Shown here: positions 44,033 through 56,379 of the stretch, in pieces | Layout: every line of letters starts with the position of its first letter | Position numbering within the stretch: the first letter of the stretch is position 1 | NCBI GenBank assembly: GCA_010015805.1 | Contig: ML978123.1 | Location: forward strand, 1,860,001 to 1,924,000 | Source of the DNA: Rhizodiscina lignyota | Lineage: Eukaryota; Ascomycota; Dothideomycetes; Aulographales; Rhizodiscinaceae | Length of the DNA stretch: 64,000 bases | Direction of reading: 5' to 3' | Notes under the pieces: model-generated | Database searches by the model: none | Seen by the model: only the letters and a program-made list of their open reading frames with translations | What the model was told of the DNA's origin: nothing | Position numbers and translations under genes: made by a program

Positions 44033-45285
44033 GTTTTCTACCTCTCGGGAGGCTGGAGTTAGTTCCTATTCATATCTGGTACTTCAGGCCACGAAGGCTA
44101 TTCCAAAGACAATCCTGTCGACTGGCTCACCGGCTCCGAACCGTGTCTCGATGTCTGTCCTGCATCCAGTTCGACCCGTCAGGCCGGTTGAAATACTGGA
44201 GATTGTCATATACTTGTATCTTTGAGTATGCATCGGCCTCAAGCAAAGTCGGACCCCACAGCAGCTACTAATTGGGTTCTGTGACAAACAGAGGTCGCGA
44301 TCTCGAATATCTACAATATTGGCCGAAACAATCTTAAAGCACGCGGAACGCTACATTTGTCACCTTGTTCACATCACTCTCACGAACAACAATTACTGTA
44401 GCGCAGAATTTTACCCCGGAGCAGCAGGCACTTCTCGCGGAGGTGCTAGACGAGCAACGCCGACGCGGACTATGGCATACCTTGCCTAGTTAAACAAGCA
44501 TCCGTAGGCGAGAGACATCGTCCTCCAAGAGCTGGAAATGCTCGAACGATAGGTAGAACAACAGAGAGACCAAGAGGAGCAGGCTAGAGCAGCGTAGCAG
44601 GCCGAAGTGAGGCCCATCTCGCCAGACGGGCTGGACATTTCTACATCAACACTTTTACATCAATAGAAAGGATGTTCGCTCATGTATGACCCACCAATTG
44701 TGTAACACTTTCACACATCAAGCTAAAGTAATAGAAGATGCTTCAACCCAAATCAGCCGAATGCTTATTCATATTTGGGGACGCCACTAAATAACGACGT
44801 ACGCAACTTTCATTGAAGATGTAGACTCTTTGCATAATGACCTAAGAAAGCCCGATGGCAATAGTGTCGAATTTGAATTTAATGAAGCCGAACGCTTCAT
44901 AAGACTCTTTGCGTGTCGAACGAGTAGTTCAGGAATGGTTTGAAGGCCAAAGATGTGTAAGTGTCCTCCATATGAGGGCTCAAACATTTACTAGCCGGCA
45001 ATAGAAGCTCCAATGCAAATTGAATCGATGGATTAGAAACGTTTTAGACATTTGTCATTATTGTCTCCTGGAATATCAAGAGATAATTTAGTGTTATAAT
45101 GGATATTGGAACAGTGCGTGTTTAGTGAAGTGCCCGGAGGAGGGCGCCGAAAGTTAGGTTGGGGAGCACCTAGGAAGGGTTGGCCGTGTCCCCCCAATCA
45201 GATGAATGGAGTGTTCTACCGAGAGTTCTAACCTCAATGGCGTTTGCAACTTTCAAACCACTTCTTCTCATCAACATGACCCACA
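44033..45285. other. Intergenic with a decayed coding-like stretch
   Basis: AT-richer DNA between two plus-strand genes. A stretch near 44398-44660 looks like worn coding sequence with charged, coiled-coil-type composition (for example FTPEQQALLAEVLDEQRRRG). It is broken in several places and may derive from a transposable element; no family can be named. The last 100 nt lead into the Med4 start. Confidence 0.35.
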
Positions 45286-46325
45286 ATGGACGCGATTCTA
45301 GACGCGCAGTTCGCGCGCATTGAGACCGCCTTACAGAATCTAATAGATTCCATAACCACCTACAACCCATCTACCAGTGCGGCGCTTGACCTGGTCACTG
45401 CCGACGACGAGCTTAGCAAAGGTCTTGAACAGTGTAAGTATACTTTCCTACGGTCTCCGCTGCCTCAAATGTGGTTCCCGCGTCTAACCAGTGAACAGTG
45501 GCTCAGCACCAAGCCAACCATGCTCGAATCCTCTCCCTCCGCCGCACAGCCGGCCTCCTCGACGCCCAAGTGAAGAGCTCTCTCGCCCTCCTTGCAGACG
45601 CGAGGAAAGAGCTCACGCGCTCAACACTCACACCCTCTCAGGATGGCGCGCGCGATGTACCCTTCGACGAGCTGATTGCCTATGCGCAAAAGATCAGCAG
45701 ATACACCGTTCCGCCGACATACCGTCCGGCGCTGCCAATACCTCTGCGCAAGAAAGAGCAGGATGGGACAGCAGATGCAGACAGCGGAGCCGGGAAGACA
45801 ACACGCTCCGTGAGCGTGGTCGAAGAGGCGAATGCGGTTAAGATGGCGAATGGCACACCGTCTTCAAATCAACCCGGGACCAACACTCCTGCACATCCTG
45901 CGCCTGGAGACACGGCTGCGCCAGCGCCGGCAGAAGAGGCGGCGTTACCGCTAAGCGCCACAGTAGAAGAGGACAGAGGCATTGGCTGGGCGACTCTAAA
46001 TCCTGAACAGCGCGCCTGGGTGGACCAAATCTCGGAGTTGCAGTTTGTACCGTGGCCGCGCGATCAAGACGTCAAAGAAGGAGCGTTGGCACGCATACAT
46101 GCCATGGTGGAGAAGGGCATGGACCCTGCCACGATGACAAAGAATCATGCGGAGCTGGAGGAGGAGAAGAGGCTGCGTGGCGAACAGGAGCAAAAGGAAC
46201 TCGACGAGATGAGAGAGAGGAACAGAAGGGAGGCTCGGCCGCAAGCGCATCCTGAACCCCAGCAGAGTGTACAAAGTGGAGGAGCCTTCGCAGGGTTGGA
46301 TCTGTATGACCCCGATGAAGGCTGA
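45286..46325 (+). CDS. MED4: Mediator complex subunit 4
   Basis: Exons 45286-45433 and 45499-46325 are joined over a 65-nt intron (GTAAGT..AACAG) that restores GLEQLAQHQANHARI, giving 324 residues. The N-terminal helices (ETALQNLIDSITTYNP; AALDLVTADDELSKGLEQL; HARILSLRRTAGLLDAQVKSSLALLADARKEL) and the hallmark PFDELIAYAQKISRYTVPPTYRP identify Med4. A low-complexity Ala/Pro/Asn linker follows, then WATLNPEQRAWVDQISELQFVPWP and an acidic/basic coiled coil. Med4 sits in the middle module of the Mediator, bridging activators and RNA polymerase II. The gene converges on UBP14, leaving 200 nt between stops. Confidence 0.9.
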
Positions 46326-46525
46326 GGATTGCAGTCAGGGCTCACAGGCTTAAACACATCAATAGCCAGGGAGGTATATCATAACCAAATGCTCATTTTG
46401 CCTTGGTCTGACCAAGGATGATATCTCTCGCTGTAATGCAGCCGGAATCGCTTTTTAGAAAGCAAAAGAGTCCCATCTATGCCCTTTCTCAACACCGGCC
46501 CTCCAATGCACGCTCACAGATATGC

Positions 46526-48957
46526 TCACACGCGCCGGAAGAAGTAGATGTACGCAAACTTCTTCATCTCATCCACATCGACCGCTTTGGCAACCTTCTC
46601 GTCATTGAATAGCACCCACGACGTGCTGTTATCGCCTGGAACCTGTTTGCGAATGAAAGCGACGTAATGACTATAGAAGTTAGCTCCTGATTCGAGACCA
46701 GAAAGAAAGGCTCAACACGGAAGACATACCCAGCGTGAATTGAACTACCCTTATGACACACGATTGACTGGAGTTGGAATTTGGCCGGCAGTGTGTCACT
46801 GCCAGGGACACTCTTTGACTTCGCAGCTTGTCCATCGCCAGCATCAGCACTTTCATCCTCGCCAAAGTCGCCAGTGGCTTCCGGGTGGCTGAATAACCAG
46901 TCCACTGCCCTCTCCATGTCTCCACCCGTCTCCTTCAGTGCTTGCCTTGCTTGCGGCGCGTTGAAGCCCATATTTCCCAGGTTCTCGATCTTCTCAGGGT
47001 CTATCGCCGAGGACCCTCCGGAACCACCTTCGCCTGACAGATCCATTGGGGTATCGATATCTGGATCATCCATGTGGGCCATCACCCAGTTTAGCGCAGC
47101 TTCTGGATCTGCATTGCCAGTCGCATGCAGGGCCTTCTCGCTCCGTACACGAGGGAAGCCCATAGCTTCAAGCATTGACAAGGCCTCTGGATTCGGAACA
47201 AATTTGGTGCTAGATGACCCGGTCTCCTCAGGCAGTTCTTCCTCGCCTGGCTGGAGGCCGTTAGACTTGTATGCGTCGAATGCGAACGGCTCGTCGCCCA
47301 CTTCCACTGGGATGTCGAGCTTGGTAGGCACCCAATTGACAACCTCAAATCTACGCGCGTTGACGGCGAGCACGGTTGGGAAGGTCTTGAAGAGTGTGCG
47401 CTTTGAGAACCCATCGTTGCTTCCACATGCTTCGCACTTGTACTCGACAATCTCATCTGCGGTAAAGATGTCCAGACACTCTTTCAGCGTTACGGATTCG
47501 AACTCCTCTTTCTTGTCTCCCTCGCCATCGGCGGCACCGTTCGGTTTCCTTCGAATCGGTACTGGTACCGTAATGTTCTCTTGTTCGTCGACCTTGTAGC
47601 GCACTTTCTTGCAGGCTAAGCATTGAAGTCTTGTCTCCATAGCGAAGCGAAACTCATCAACCGGATCTGCCAAAGAAGCTATTTTTGAAGAGCGGCTGAT
47701 GTGCTGAAGAAGGTGAAGGAGAAATTCGAATGAGTCTTGCTGGCGCATGGTAGAGAATTCCTCATGGCCTCTGCCGAGTAGATGCTTTAGCATCGCTGGT
47801 GCTAGCCCCTTTTGATGAGGCACTTCTGGGGAATCTTCTGAGACGATGACATCGCTGTCAGGCTTCGAGTAGCGCCCTGAGAGCAACCCATCTGCTACCT
47901 TTCGCAACTGAGTCTCCAGGTCGTCTGCAGGCGCTGACGTGTCTGGCGGTGGATCGTCTGAGTGAAGGTAACGTTGAGAGAATTCAGGTATCGAAAAGAC
48001 CGACTGCAATACGCTGTTCATGTAGCAGCTATTGCCCAAGTTCTTCAGCCCCGTGAAACCGCTGCCAAAAAGTGGGCGCAGCTCCTTGCCATCTTCAGTG
48101 ACCATCGAAAACTCCCAGCGAAGATTCTGCTCAATCTGCATCTCCGTCAAGCTCTTTTCGGTCTTCTGTCGGTCCGCAATGTCAATGCCAAAGTTCGCCA
48201 AGTGTGCTACCAGGTCCGGATCTACCCTTTCCTCATTGCACGCATAGCAGTAGATATCCGCTGTTCCATCAGCGGTGAGAGAACCGAGTTTGACGGCAAC
48301 AGGATGATGGACCGCGTCGTGGTGCGATAACGCGTGCGAGTTGCCACCAACACCTCCATACTGTGCCCTTCCACATCCAAGGTTGCCACACGTGAGGCAC
48401 AACCACAAGTTCTCTTTCAGGTCGCACATGGAGCACTGTCCAAGCCCTTGCGACTCGATCTTCCTTGCCTCATCTTGCTCCAGACACAGTGTGTGTTCGC
48501 ATGCAATCATCTCCTGCTCCCATGCCTTCACTTCCTCTTGCCTGGCAAACGTGTTCGCCTTCAGCACCGCATCCACTACTTCTGCCAGCTTCCCAGAGCT
48601 CTTGTCCACATTGTCGACCCCGCACTCATAGCACTTCACGCTCGTTGTAGTATCATATCGATCCGCCTCCGTTTCGGCAGCGATGGCGAGCTTGGAAATC
48701 TTCTGTGGTGGCTCATCTCGGCTGACTTTCTTCCTCGTCCGCTTGATATTAAGGACCAGAGGGTGTCCTGTCTTCTGGGCATGCAGCAGCGCATGCTGGC
48801 GCTCCGCGACACAGCCTCCGTTGAAACAGTACAGGCATACATCGAGACCGGCGGGATCGTCGATGGAGTCAAAGCATTGGGTGCAGTCCTCACGATAGAC
48901 GGACTGGTTGGGCCCTGGAGGGCGAAGCTCAGCGGCGTTGACGTGCTTGCAAGACAT
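46526..48957 (-). CDS. UBP14: Ubiquitin C-terminal hydrolase, USP5/Ubp14 type
   Basis: Exons 48957-46730 and 46670-46526 (59-nt intron) encode 790 residues. The domain order is that of USP5/IsoT. A variant zinc-finger region (residues 1-130) is followed by the ZnF-UBP domain (about 150-265; CSMCDLKENLWLCLTCGNLGCGR), which senses the free C-terminal Gly-Gly of unanchored ubiquitin. Then comes the catalytic core with the Cys box FTGLKNLGNSCYMNSVLQS (Cys311), the QQDSFEFLLHLLQ segment and the His box HAGHYVAFIR, created by the splice at residue 743. Two UBA domains lie inside the catalytic fold (589-630 and 654-692). It disassembles free polyubiquitin chains and protects proteasome function. The C-terminus DVDEMKKFAYIYFFRRV matches the family end. 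Confidence 0.95.
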
Positions 48958-49442
48958 TTTCAGAGCCTTGGTCGGAGGTTTGAGAGAAAATCCGAAAGTT
49001 TGTGTGTGTGGATGAAGCTACCCTGGAGCTTTTAGAAGCTTTCATGTGGAAGAGCAAACGCGAGCGGGAGAGTGACGTTTGCCTCGCGGTTTGCCCCCGC
49101 GCCTGCCATTTGGAAGCTGCCCCTCGTGCGAACCCCTGTCTTGCCACGCTCAAGCCACGATAGCGGCACCGGAGTTTTGGTGGCTGTGTTCCTAGAAGTT
49201 GAACATGCGTTGGGCACGAGTAGGCATGGGCAGTGTTTGCTCTGCAACAGATGCGAGAGAGTCTTTGAAAGCTTGATGGAATATGCTTTGGACAGTTTTT
49301 ATCGAACTTGCACAGGTTCAACACGCATATTTGAATTGACGGAAATGGATACGCATATTGGCAGCTTCAATTAATTTCGGTGCTTAAGGGTTAAGACTTC
49401 TATCCGTGCCAGCTTTAAAGCATGCTCGAGGACTGATGATAC
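48958..49442. other. Intergenic; UBP14 promoter
   Basis: Between the UBP14 start and the POL5 stop (both minus). No distinctive element noticed. Confidence 0.5.
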
Positions 49443-52400
49443 CTATCTCCTGGTATTACTTGACCAGCTGATCCACTCGATGAACATTGCCGTCTGGACC
49501 TTCGAGTCTTTGCTCCTGTGCCATTGCTTCTGCGTGTTGCCATATATATCTGCAACACGATCATAGTTATCTTCATCCAGAGCCACAAGCACTTTCGCAA
49601 CGAAAAGACTGGCACGGCTGCAAGCACTGCCGTACATTTTCGCCGGGTATCTGCCCGCGCTATCATGAATCCCTTCCAGCAGTGCCCAAGCTGCCTCCAT
49701 ATCAGTTGGCACGGGAAGGTCCTTGCCCTTGCAACTGTCGAAGTAAGTCTTGAGGATCTTGAATGCTTTCTCAGCAAGCTGTTGGCTTGATGACGATCCT
49801 ATTAGATCCAACAGCGGCAGGATGAGGCCCAAGGCAAGTGGATTTGCGTGCTCTTTCTTCGTATAGATGGCGACCAGGTCGAGGGCTCGGTTCTTGAAGT
49901 TGATCATGCGTTCCTTCGCTTCTTTGCGGTCCTGTTTTTTACTGGTTGCGTCCCTTCTCTCCTTGAATATCTTTGCCAAGGCAGGCTCCAGTGCCATCAT
50001 TTGGTCGTCATCCATATCTTCGTCATCGGATTCGGAGTCGGCATCAGCCTGTTCGCCAGGCATCATCGTACCAAGAGTCTTCGCAAGAACAGCATCAAGC
50101 TTGAGCAACTCTTCCTCGTCTACCCCATCGTCTCCCATTTCTACGTCGCTGAGGTCGCTGTCGTTAACCGAGCTCCCATCAACCTCCGACCGGCTTTCAC
50201 CATTTTGCTCACCATGCCCATGATGTTCTTTCGAAACTTCTGCGTCTTCTGCGGCTGCTTCTCCTAGGTCTTCAGGGCCATCGACCACTTCAACATCGGA
50301 CATGTCCGAGGAGTCAGGTGACGATTCTTGGTTGCCAAGGCCATCAGCATTATCATCAAACAATTGCTGTTGGCCAGCCAGCGACTCTGGCTTCTCAAGT
50401 ATCTCAATCAATGATTGGAGACACTCTTCATGAAGGTGAGGCGCAAGCGATTCAAACACCGTTTCCGAAATCTTCCGAAGCAGTGCCGATTGCTTTGAAA
50501 GATAGCCGAGTAAGACTTCGACAAGTAGGAGAAACTCTTGAGAGTTGTCACCGCCCTCATTCTTCGATAACTTCGACCAACACTGACGAAGATCACTGAG
50601 TAACGAAGGAGCTTCTTCCTCTCTCTCCAGAACTTGTTTGATGGTAAGGGACAACAGTAGCTCGAAGGACTGTAAAACCTCTCTTCGCTGTCCCTTGCTT
50701 CGAGCTGACTCTTTCCGAATCTGCTTCAGGTTGCCAAAAGCTTCCCTTAGATCGTCCTCCAAATCACTGTCAACCTCAAAGCAGAGAGGTGACTTTTCAA
50801 TCCCCTTAGGTTCGACGTCAGTTAAGGCCTCTCCACGCTTGTGAGTCTTCTGGAGATTCAACTCGCAATTTTCCCAGACAGAGGTTATAACGAACCAAAC
50901 GCATAAGTTCATCGCCGTCGGATTAGAGGTCATAATCTTGTTCATACAACCGTTGAGACGAGTTTTGATCATCACTCGAGTTGCATCTGTGAAAGGTGGC
51001 TCAGGAATATCCTCTTCATTAGCATCATCCCTGGGGCTGAGGAAAGCGGCTCTGGCGAGTGTCGCAAGAACGAACATGACCCAACCTTGTAACTGATTTT
51101 GCTCAGTTAGATAGTTGGTATGGTTTCGGATGAGTGCGACGAATTTATCCGCAACATGCTGTCGATAAGTTTCGACAAATTCAATATTGACCTGCAGGTC
51201 TGGTCGAGAGAGGCGCTTAAAGAACATTTCGGACACTGTTATGAGAGAATCTTCGCTTGTTAATGATATGATGTCTTCGACTATCCTCGATTTTGTCCGC
51301 TGGTCAAAGTTCGGCGACTCCCACTCAAAGAGTAACCTCTGGAGAAAAAATGGCGCTGTAGAGGGATCCGCTTTGACACGACTCTTTATCGCTTCCAAGG
51401 GTCTCTCGGCAGCCACGTGAAGAAGACGCTCTGTGTCCGCCCTTTGATTTAGCAATGTTTGCATGAAGTTACGCCCAAGGATGTATTCAAGAGCCCAATC
51501 CGGAACTTTGGGAATGATGTGAGAGACAATTTGAAATCCCCATGACTTTCTCTCCGTAGTTGTGGCATCGCCGAAGAGGTTGTCGTCGATAAGCTTAATA
51601 CAGAATTCACTGAAATCGGTTCGTGCGGGACTACGACTTGGTGGCTTCGGAATACCTAAAAGCTCCTCGATGTCTGCATTTGCCTCAGGTGGACTGACTT
51701 CTGGATCCTCGGGCCCTTCGGTGACCATTTTATCGCCTGTCTCAAGTCGTTTAAGGTATGCCATTATGACAACGTCCCAAGCAAACGAAGCCTTCGGCTG
51801 TGAGCTCCCACCCTTAACTGTGCCATCTGCTGAATTGTATTTCGCAATTTTTGCGAGTGTCGACCAATTCTTCCGATGCAGCGGATCCCGCCCATACCAA
51901 GCACTCCCAGGGTAGTCTGTCCAGGCCATGTTTGTCCTGTCTTGTAATGCGAGCCAGATAGCAATAGCCTCTGGACAATTGATACGGTTATGCTTGTCAA
52001 GGCTCTCGAGGATAAGTGCTCCGATCTTCGAAGAATTCTCGTCGGCAGCCAGAGTACAGGCAGTGTCGTAGAGCACCTTGAGGCATGCCTCGCGAATCCA
52101 ATCCTTGTCACGTGCAATTTTGCAGAGCAGATCTAGAACTTTGGTCCACTCTTTGACTGCAATGCGTGGTCGCACCAGAATCGAAGATTCGATTATAGCG
52201 GAACATCCTGCGACGCGCCCAAGTATGTAATCTCTCTTCTCCTGCAATGCGATCAGGAACATGGATACAATCATTATAGAATCAACTTGAAATGTCTTAC
52301 CTGGCCAGATACTTTGCCTTCCGGCTGCGTTAATTCAGTGCCGAGTTTGATAATGTCTTTGATCGTGAGGGGAAAGCTCGCTATGCCTGGATCCACATAG

Positions 52401-52696
52401 ATATGTCGTAATAATTCCGTGAGGGCAGTGAAAAAGCCAGCCCGCGCAGCTTTTCGGCCGCTGCAAAGTCCTCTGATAAGTCGTCCAAGCGCCTTTTGGA
52501 TGTCTTCAGCACTCGATGTGGGCGGTTGAAGTTGCTGAAGCAGTGATTTTGCAGCTTGGATTCGAACCACGTTCACTTCGTCCGCGAGGTTGTCATAGAT
52601 TTTGGCAAGAACTTTGTCCTGCTCTGAAAAATCACGGCGTTTGCTGGGGCGCTCTGGAAGAGACTCGACAAGCGTATGACGTCTCTTTCGGCCCAT
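49443..52696 (-). CDS. POL5: Nucleolar protein Pol5 / MYBBP1A family
   Basis: Exons 52696-52301 and 52241-49443 (59-nt intron) encode 1064 residues. The ATG at 52696 starts MGRKRRHTLVE. An in-frame extension upstream looks like untranslated sequence. The N-terminal part carries the family pattern NVVRIQAAKSLLQQL, LIRGLCSGRKAARAGFFTALTELL and GRVAGCSAIIES, followed by HEAT-like alpha-helical repeats, a long Asp/Glu/Ser-rich region (about residues 690-790) and a helical C-terminal part. Although named for an early DNA polymerase assignment, the family works in the nucleolus in rRNA synthesis and large-subunit assembly and is essential in yeast. Length fits Pol5 (about 1000 residues). Confidence 0.9.
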
Positions 52697-55600
52697 CGTG
52701 GATTGTTGTACATAGATGGATTGACAGTGTTTATTCCGTATAAAAAAGTCAAGACCGACTTTTTTCGAAGGTTGCAACGACCGGAACTGGGTTGTTCCTT
52801 CCCGACCTCGGCGTCCAATGATATTTCCAGTTTTTGGCTGGAAATATGTTAATCCGGTGCCGAGCCTCCCAGCCATGTCACGTGCTCCGCGCAGGCAGCG
52901 ATGAGCCAAACAATGAAGAATCACAGCCAAAAAAGAAAATAAAACAACACGTATTTTCTTAAAGGAAAAATACTGTCTAGATGCTGAAAAAAGGGGGAAT
53001 TAGAAATTAAAAGTACAAAACCCAACTGGCTCCCCAAATCGAAGACTCGGGGAGACAGTAAGGAAAACCAGACTGACTGAGTTTATTAGGAAGGGCGGGG
53101 GCCCTTTGCAGTTATGTCACTAGTTATTCAGTGCATGTCGAAAAACCACATTAGACCTAAAACTTAAATTCAATATAAATGTTCAGAATTTCCAAGCTGT
53201 TGACCTTAGTGTCAAGAGGTGCCCAGAACGTCCTAGCGCGTGAGCTCTCACTTCAATCAATGCACGAGAGTAATTTCAGGAGCGTGTTAACTCTTCGATC
53301 CAAGAAGGGCCTAGGGACCTCCTTCCTGCATCCAGTTCAGATGTGCGCAGTAACGATGTGTGGCCACTGGGCCGACACAATACCGGAAGGGACTCTGACC
53401 GCGAAAATAACCACTTCAACTTAAATACGGCAGATATTATCACGAATATGAAGATAGTAGGAGTCCGCGATAGAAGCTGATCTACTGCTGCAATCACACT
53501 CTTTGTCACAAATACTGGCTAAAATACTGTAGTAAAGCCAAAATTCTTCTCGCGCGTTTCATCACAAAGAAATTGACGCGCTATCACGTGCAAGACCAGG
53601 ATGCCTTCATACTGCAGCCCTGGCAGGTAGACTTGGGTGCCATGGAGACTCGAATCAGGCATTCAGAGAAATATCACAGATGATGTGGATGTCCATGAGC
53701 TGACTTGGGCAAATGAGGTTAAATATAGTCCCAGTTTTGTTCGGTTAACTCATTTCTCGCATGTAATCTTCTGCATCGCAATCCTCTACCCTGCCTTTCA
53801 TATTGACTCCGCAATGGCACCATCCTCAACAGTGTGCCTCATACGTCCATCCAAGGGCAGCTGGCCAAAAGACTACCATTGATTTTTGCTCCCACATCGT
53901 GCTCGTATTGGCTCAGCGGTACAAGAGTATCAGCGGCTGTCAAATAGTAGAGAATCTTTGCTAAAACCGAGTGACGGATTGGAAATGGAAAGAAGACCGC
54001 CGAATCGTGGCTACTTGTGAGAGCCCACTAACTCGGGCCGTACTCTACCCAGCGATGAGAATTCTTTGGTGGACATAGACAGGCAAGCTCAACCTGGCAG
54101 ATGGAACAGAAGAGTAGTAACAAGACGCCAGTGCAATCACAGGCTCCCCCAAAGGCATTGTAAGCTTAACCAGACCCACTGTCCGAGATCAATGGATTCA
54201 GAATATACCCCGGTGGTGCCGCGGAGGCCAAAGTATTGGATACCTTGGTAGAACTACTCGGTTGTTTGTCGATCTCCCGAACATTTCTACCGCGAAAGAG
54301 CATTCAATTGCTCCCAACGTCTGCTTCTAGCTCAGCCGGTAAGCTCAACATTCACGCCTGCAGGTCTTTGTAGGCCATACAAGTCTGATGGGTACTTCGC
54401 CCATTGACGGCTGCGGAGACAAATCCGGTGCCAACAATGGTCGCACGTGAGCCTAAGGAGGTTCCAATGGCAGGTCCGAAATCGGCCAAGCCCTGAAAAA
54501 GTTACGAAATCAATATGCAGGTGAGTTCAAGAATAACATAAATAGGAATACGCAAGAGAAAAGGCCTTATCTGTGAGGCTGAAAAGCGAAATCCGCTCCT
54601 GAAAGGCATGCTATACAAAAATGCTTAAAGGAGTTGGAACCTGTGAAGTCCTGAGAGACACGCGACACGAAAAACCTCAAGAAAAGCAACCCCAGATTTG
54701 CTCCCCCGCAAAACATCAGTGCACAGTTCCGTGAAAACATTTTTCATGCAGGGTGTGCGGGTAGGCCCCAGGGTTAAAATGACGCACGTGGGAAGTCAAC
54801 CTCTGTCAGGCGTTAGGTGAAGAATTTGCAAAGACACTGACCAATGTCCCTCAGAAAATATTGTCAATTCCATGAGGTTTGACGTGGGACATCTGGCAGT
54901 GCGGCGCATGGCGTAAGCCACCGGATGCACGACAAAGAAGCCGGCGCAGGGTTGTCGCAGCGCAATTGTCCAATGAGCTTGCCGAGTCATGTGGCAGTTG
55001 ACGAGCTGAACGAAAACCTTTCCCCCTTAATGGTGGTCTGAGGTCTCGCGAGAAAGAGGTCGATTGGAGGCCATCCGTGGGATACGGCTGTAGGGCTTGA
55101 CACTTGTAGAAATAAGAAAGATTTGCAGTGAGATCCGTGCGACGTTCCAATCCCGCACGCGGCGGCTCCATGCAATAGCTTGAGCCTTGAGCAGCACGAA
55201 ACGTGCCAGAACTCCGTACGATGGAGGTCAAATGTAATTCTGCAACATTGGGTTCTCTTTCATGCTGACCACCTTGGAGGACAGCGGGCACCATTTTGAA
55301 GCGGGCAGTGACAGTTGTATGACGATTATCGGTCCAGGGTTGTTATCCGCCTAAATCTAGTGAATGCTGGGCTTTGGCGATGCTCTTGAAAGTTCGATCT
55401 CGAGCTGTTGCACCGTTGAACGACACCCGGTCCATCTCAGATAATGTCGACTCCTCTTATCTTTCTAATAGGACGTCCAATGAAGCACTGTCGAGCTCCC
55501 TTGGCGAGCTCCCTTGGCGGTCCGATCGCCAGTGACAATGGTGTTCCTCGCCGCGGAACCCAAGGAAGAGCTACGTCCATTGCGGAAAGGCAGCGCATGA

Positions 55601-56379
55601 CGTTGGCCCAATTAAGCCTAACTTTGCCTGTAAACGGCCGTCTTTTTTGCGTAAGGCGCTGATGAAACAGAAACTCCCAGAGATAAGGCTCTTGGTATCC
55701 TGTCCATCCCGTGCCAAGTGAAATGCGTCGCGGTCTTGGGAATAGGGCAGTTGACTTGAATGAAAGAAAAAACCGCGAAAATGAGCATAGTATGCACAAT
55801 ACCGTCTATGAAGTCATTTACAGGGTTGAAAGACGCAAATCCTGGGGAAAACAGATAGAAAGATAGCGATTGTGAAGAATGCCATTCTTATCAGTGGATG
55901 AGATTCTGTATGTGCCGGGGGCCAATCATAATTTTCCGCACTGATCGCCTCCTCCGGCACCTAAAGAGAATTCAGTACTCGATGCTGATGAGCCTAAAAA
56001 TCAGCTAGCCCGCACAAGCTCGGCCAGATCTGTCAGCTATGAGGTCAAACATACACGCCACGCCCCACGCTGCCGTTGCATGCACTCCGGGTTGAGGGAT
56101 GGCCCCAGCACTCAGGCGAATCGATGCCGAGCAAGGAGATAACAGTGGAGGCTCTTGTTGGCTGTCCGCTTGTTGACACTGACGTTTTAATCATGTAGCT
56201 TCCTCTAGTTCCCGGGCCATGCTCCCTCTGGAGAAGTAGAAAAGTTCTACGACTCTTCTCCGTCTTCTCGTCCCCACTCGCCTCTTTCTCACAAAGAAGC
56301 TCTAGGGGAATTGGTTTTCCTTTCAAGCCCCTTCACCACATACCAGTCTGCTAGCGACTGGTGGAAATCTTCGACAGCC
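52697..56379. promoter_or_regulatory. Long intergenic region; POL5 and ammonium permease promoters
   Basis: About 3.7 kb between divergent POL5 (-) and the ammonium permease (+). Frames here are short or of non-coding composition. Six copies of the GATA-factor core HGATAR or its complement lie upstream of the permease: AGATAA at 55439-55444, TTATCT at 55457-55462, AGATAA at 55681-55686, AGATAG at 55853-55858 and 55861-55866, AGATAA at 56137-56142. Fungal AreA/Nit2-type factors use such sites in nitrogen-regulated promoters. A 13-bp direct repeat (CGAGCTCCCTTGG, twice) is at 55492-55517. Confidence 0.5.
55492..55517. repeat. 13-bp tandem duplication
   Basis: CGAGCTCCCTTGG occurs twice back to back in the ammonium permease upstream region. 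It is a short direct duplication without other context. Confidence 0.85.

Noticed and set aside
46781-47599. 272-codon plus-strand frame
   Set aside because: Antisense shadow of the UBP14 catalytic and UBA regions.
48334-49035. 233-codon plus-strand frame
   Set aside because: Antisense of the UBP14 N-terminal zinc-finger region.
54330-54420. tRNA-like start (TAGCTCAGCCGGTAAGCT)
   Set aside because: The D-arm-like word is present, but no T-loop GTTCRANNC, acceptor pairing or anticodon stem can be formed downstream.
54851-55294. 147-codon minus-strand frame
   Set aside because: Shadow-like composition, in the promoter interval of the ammonium permease, with no domain.
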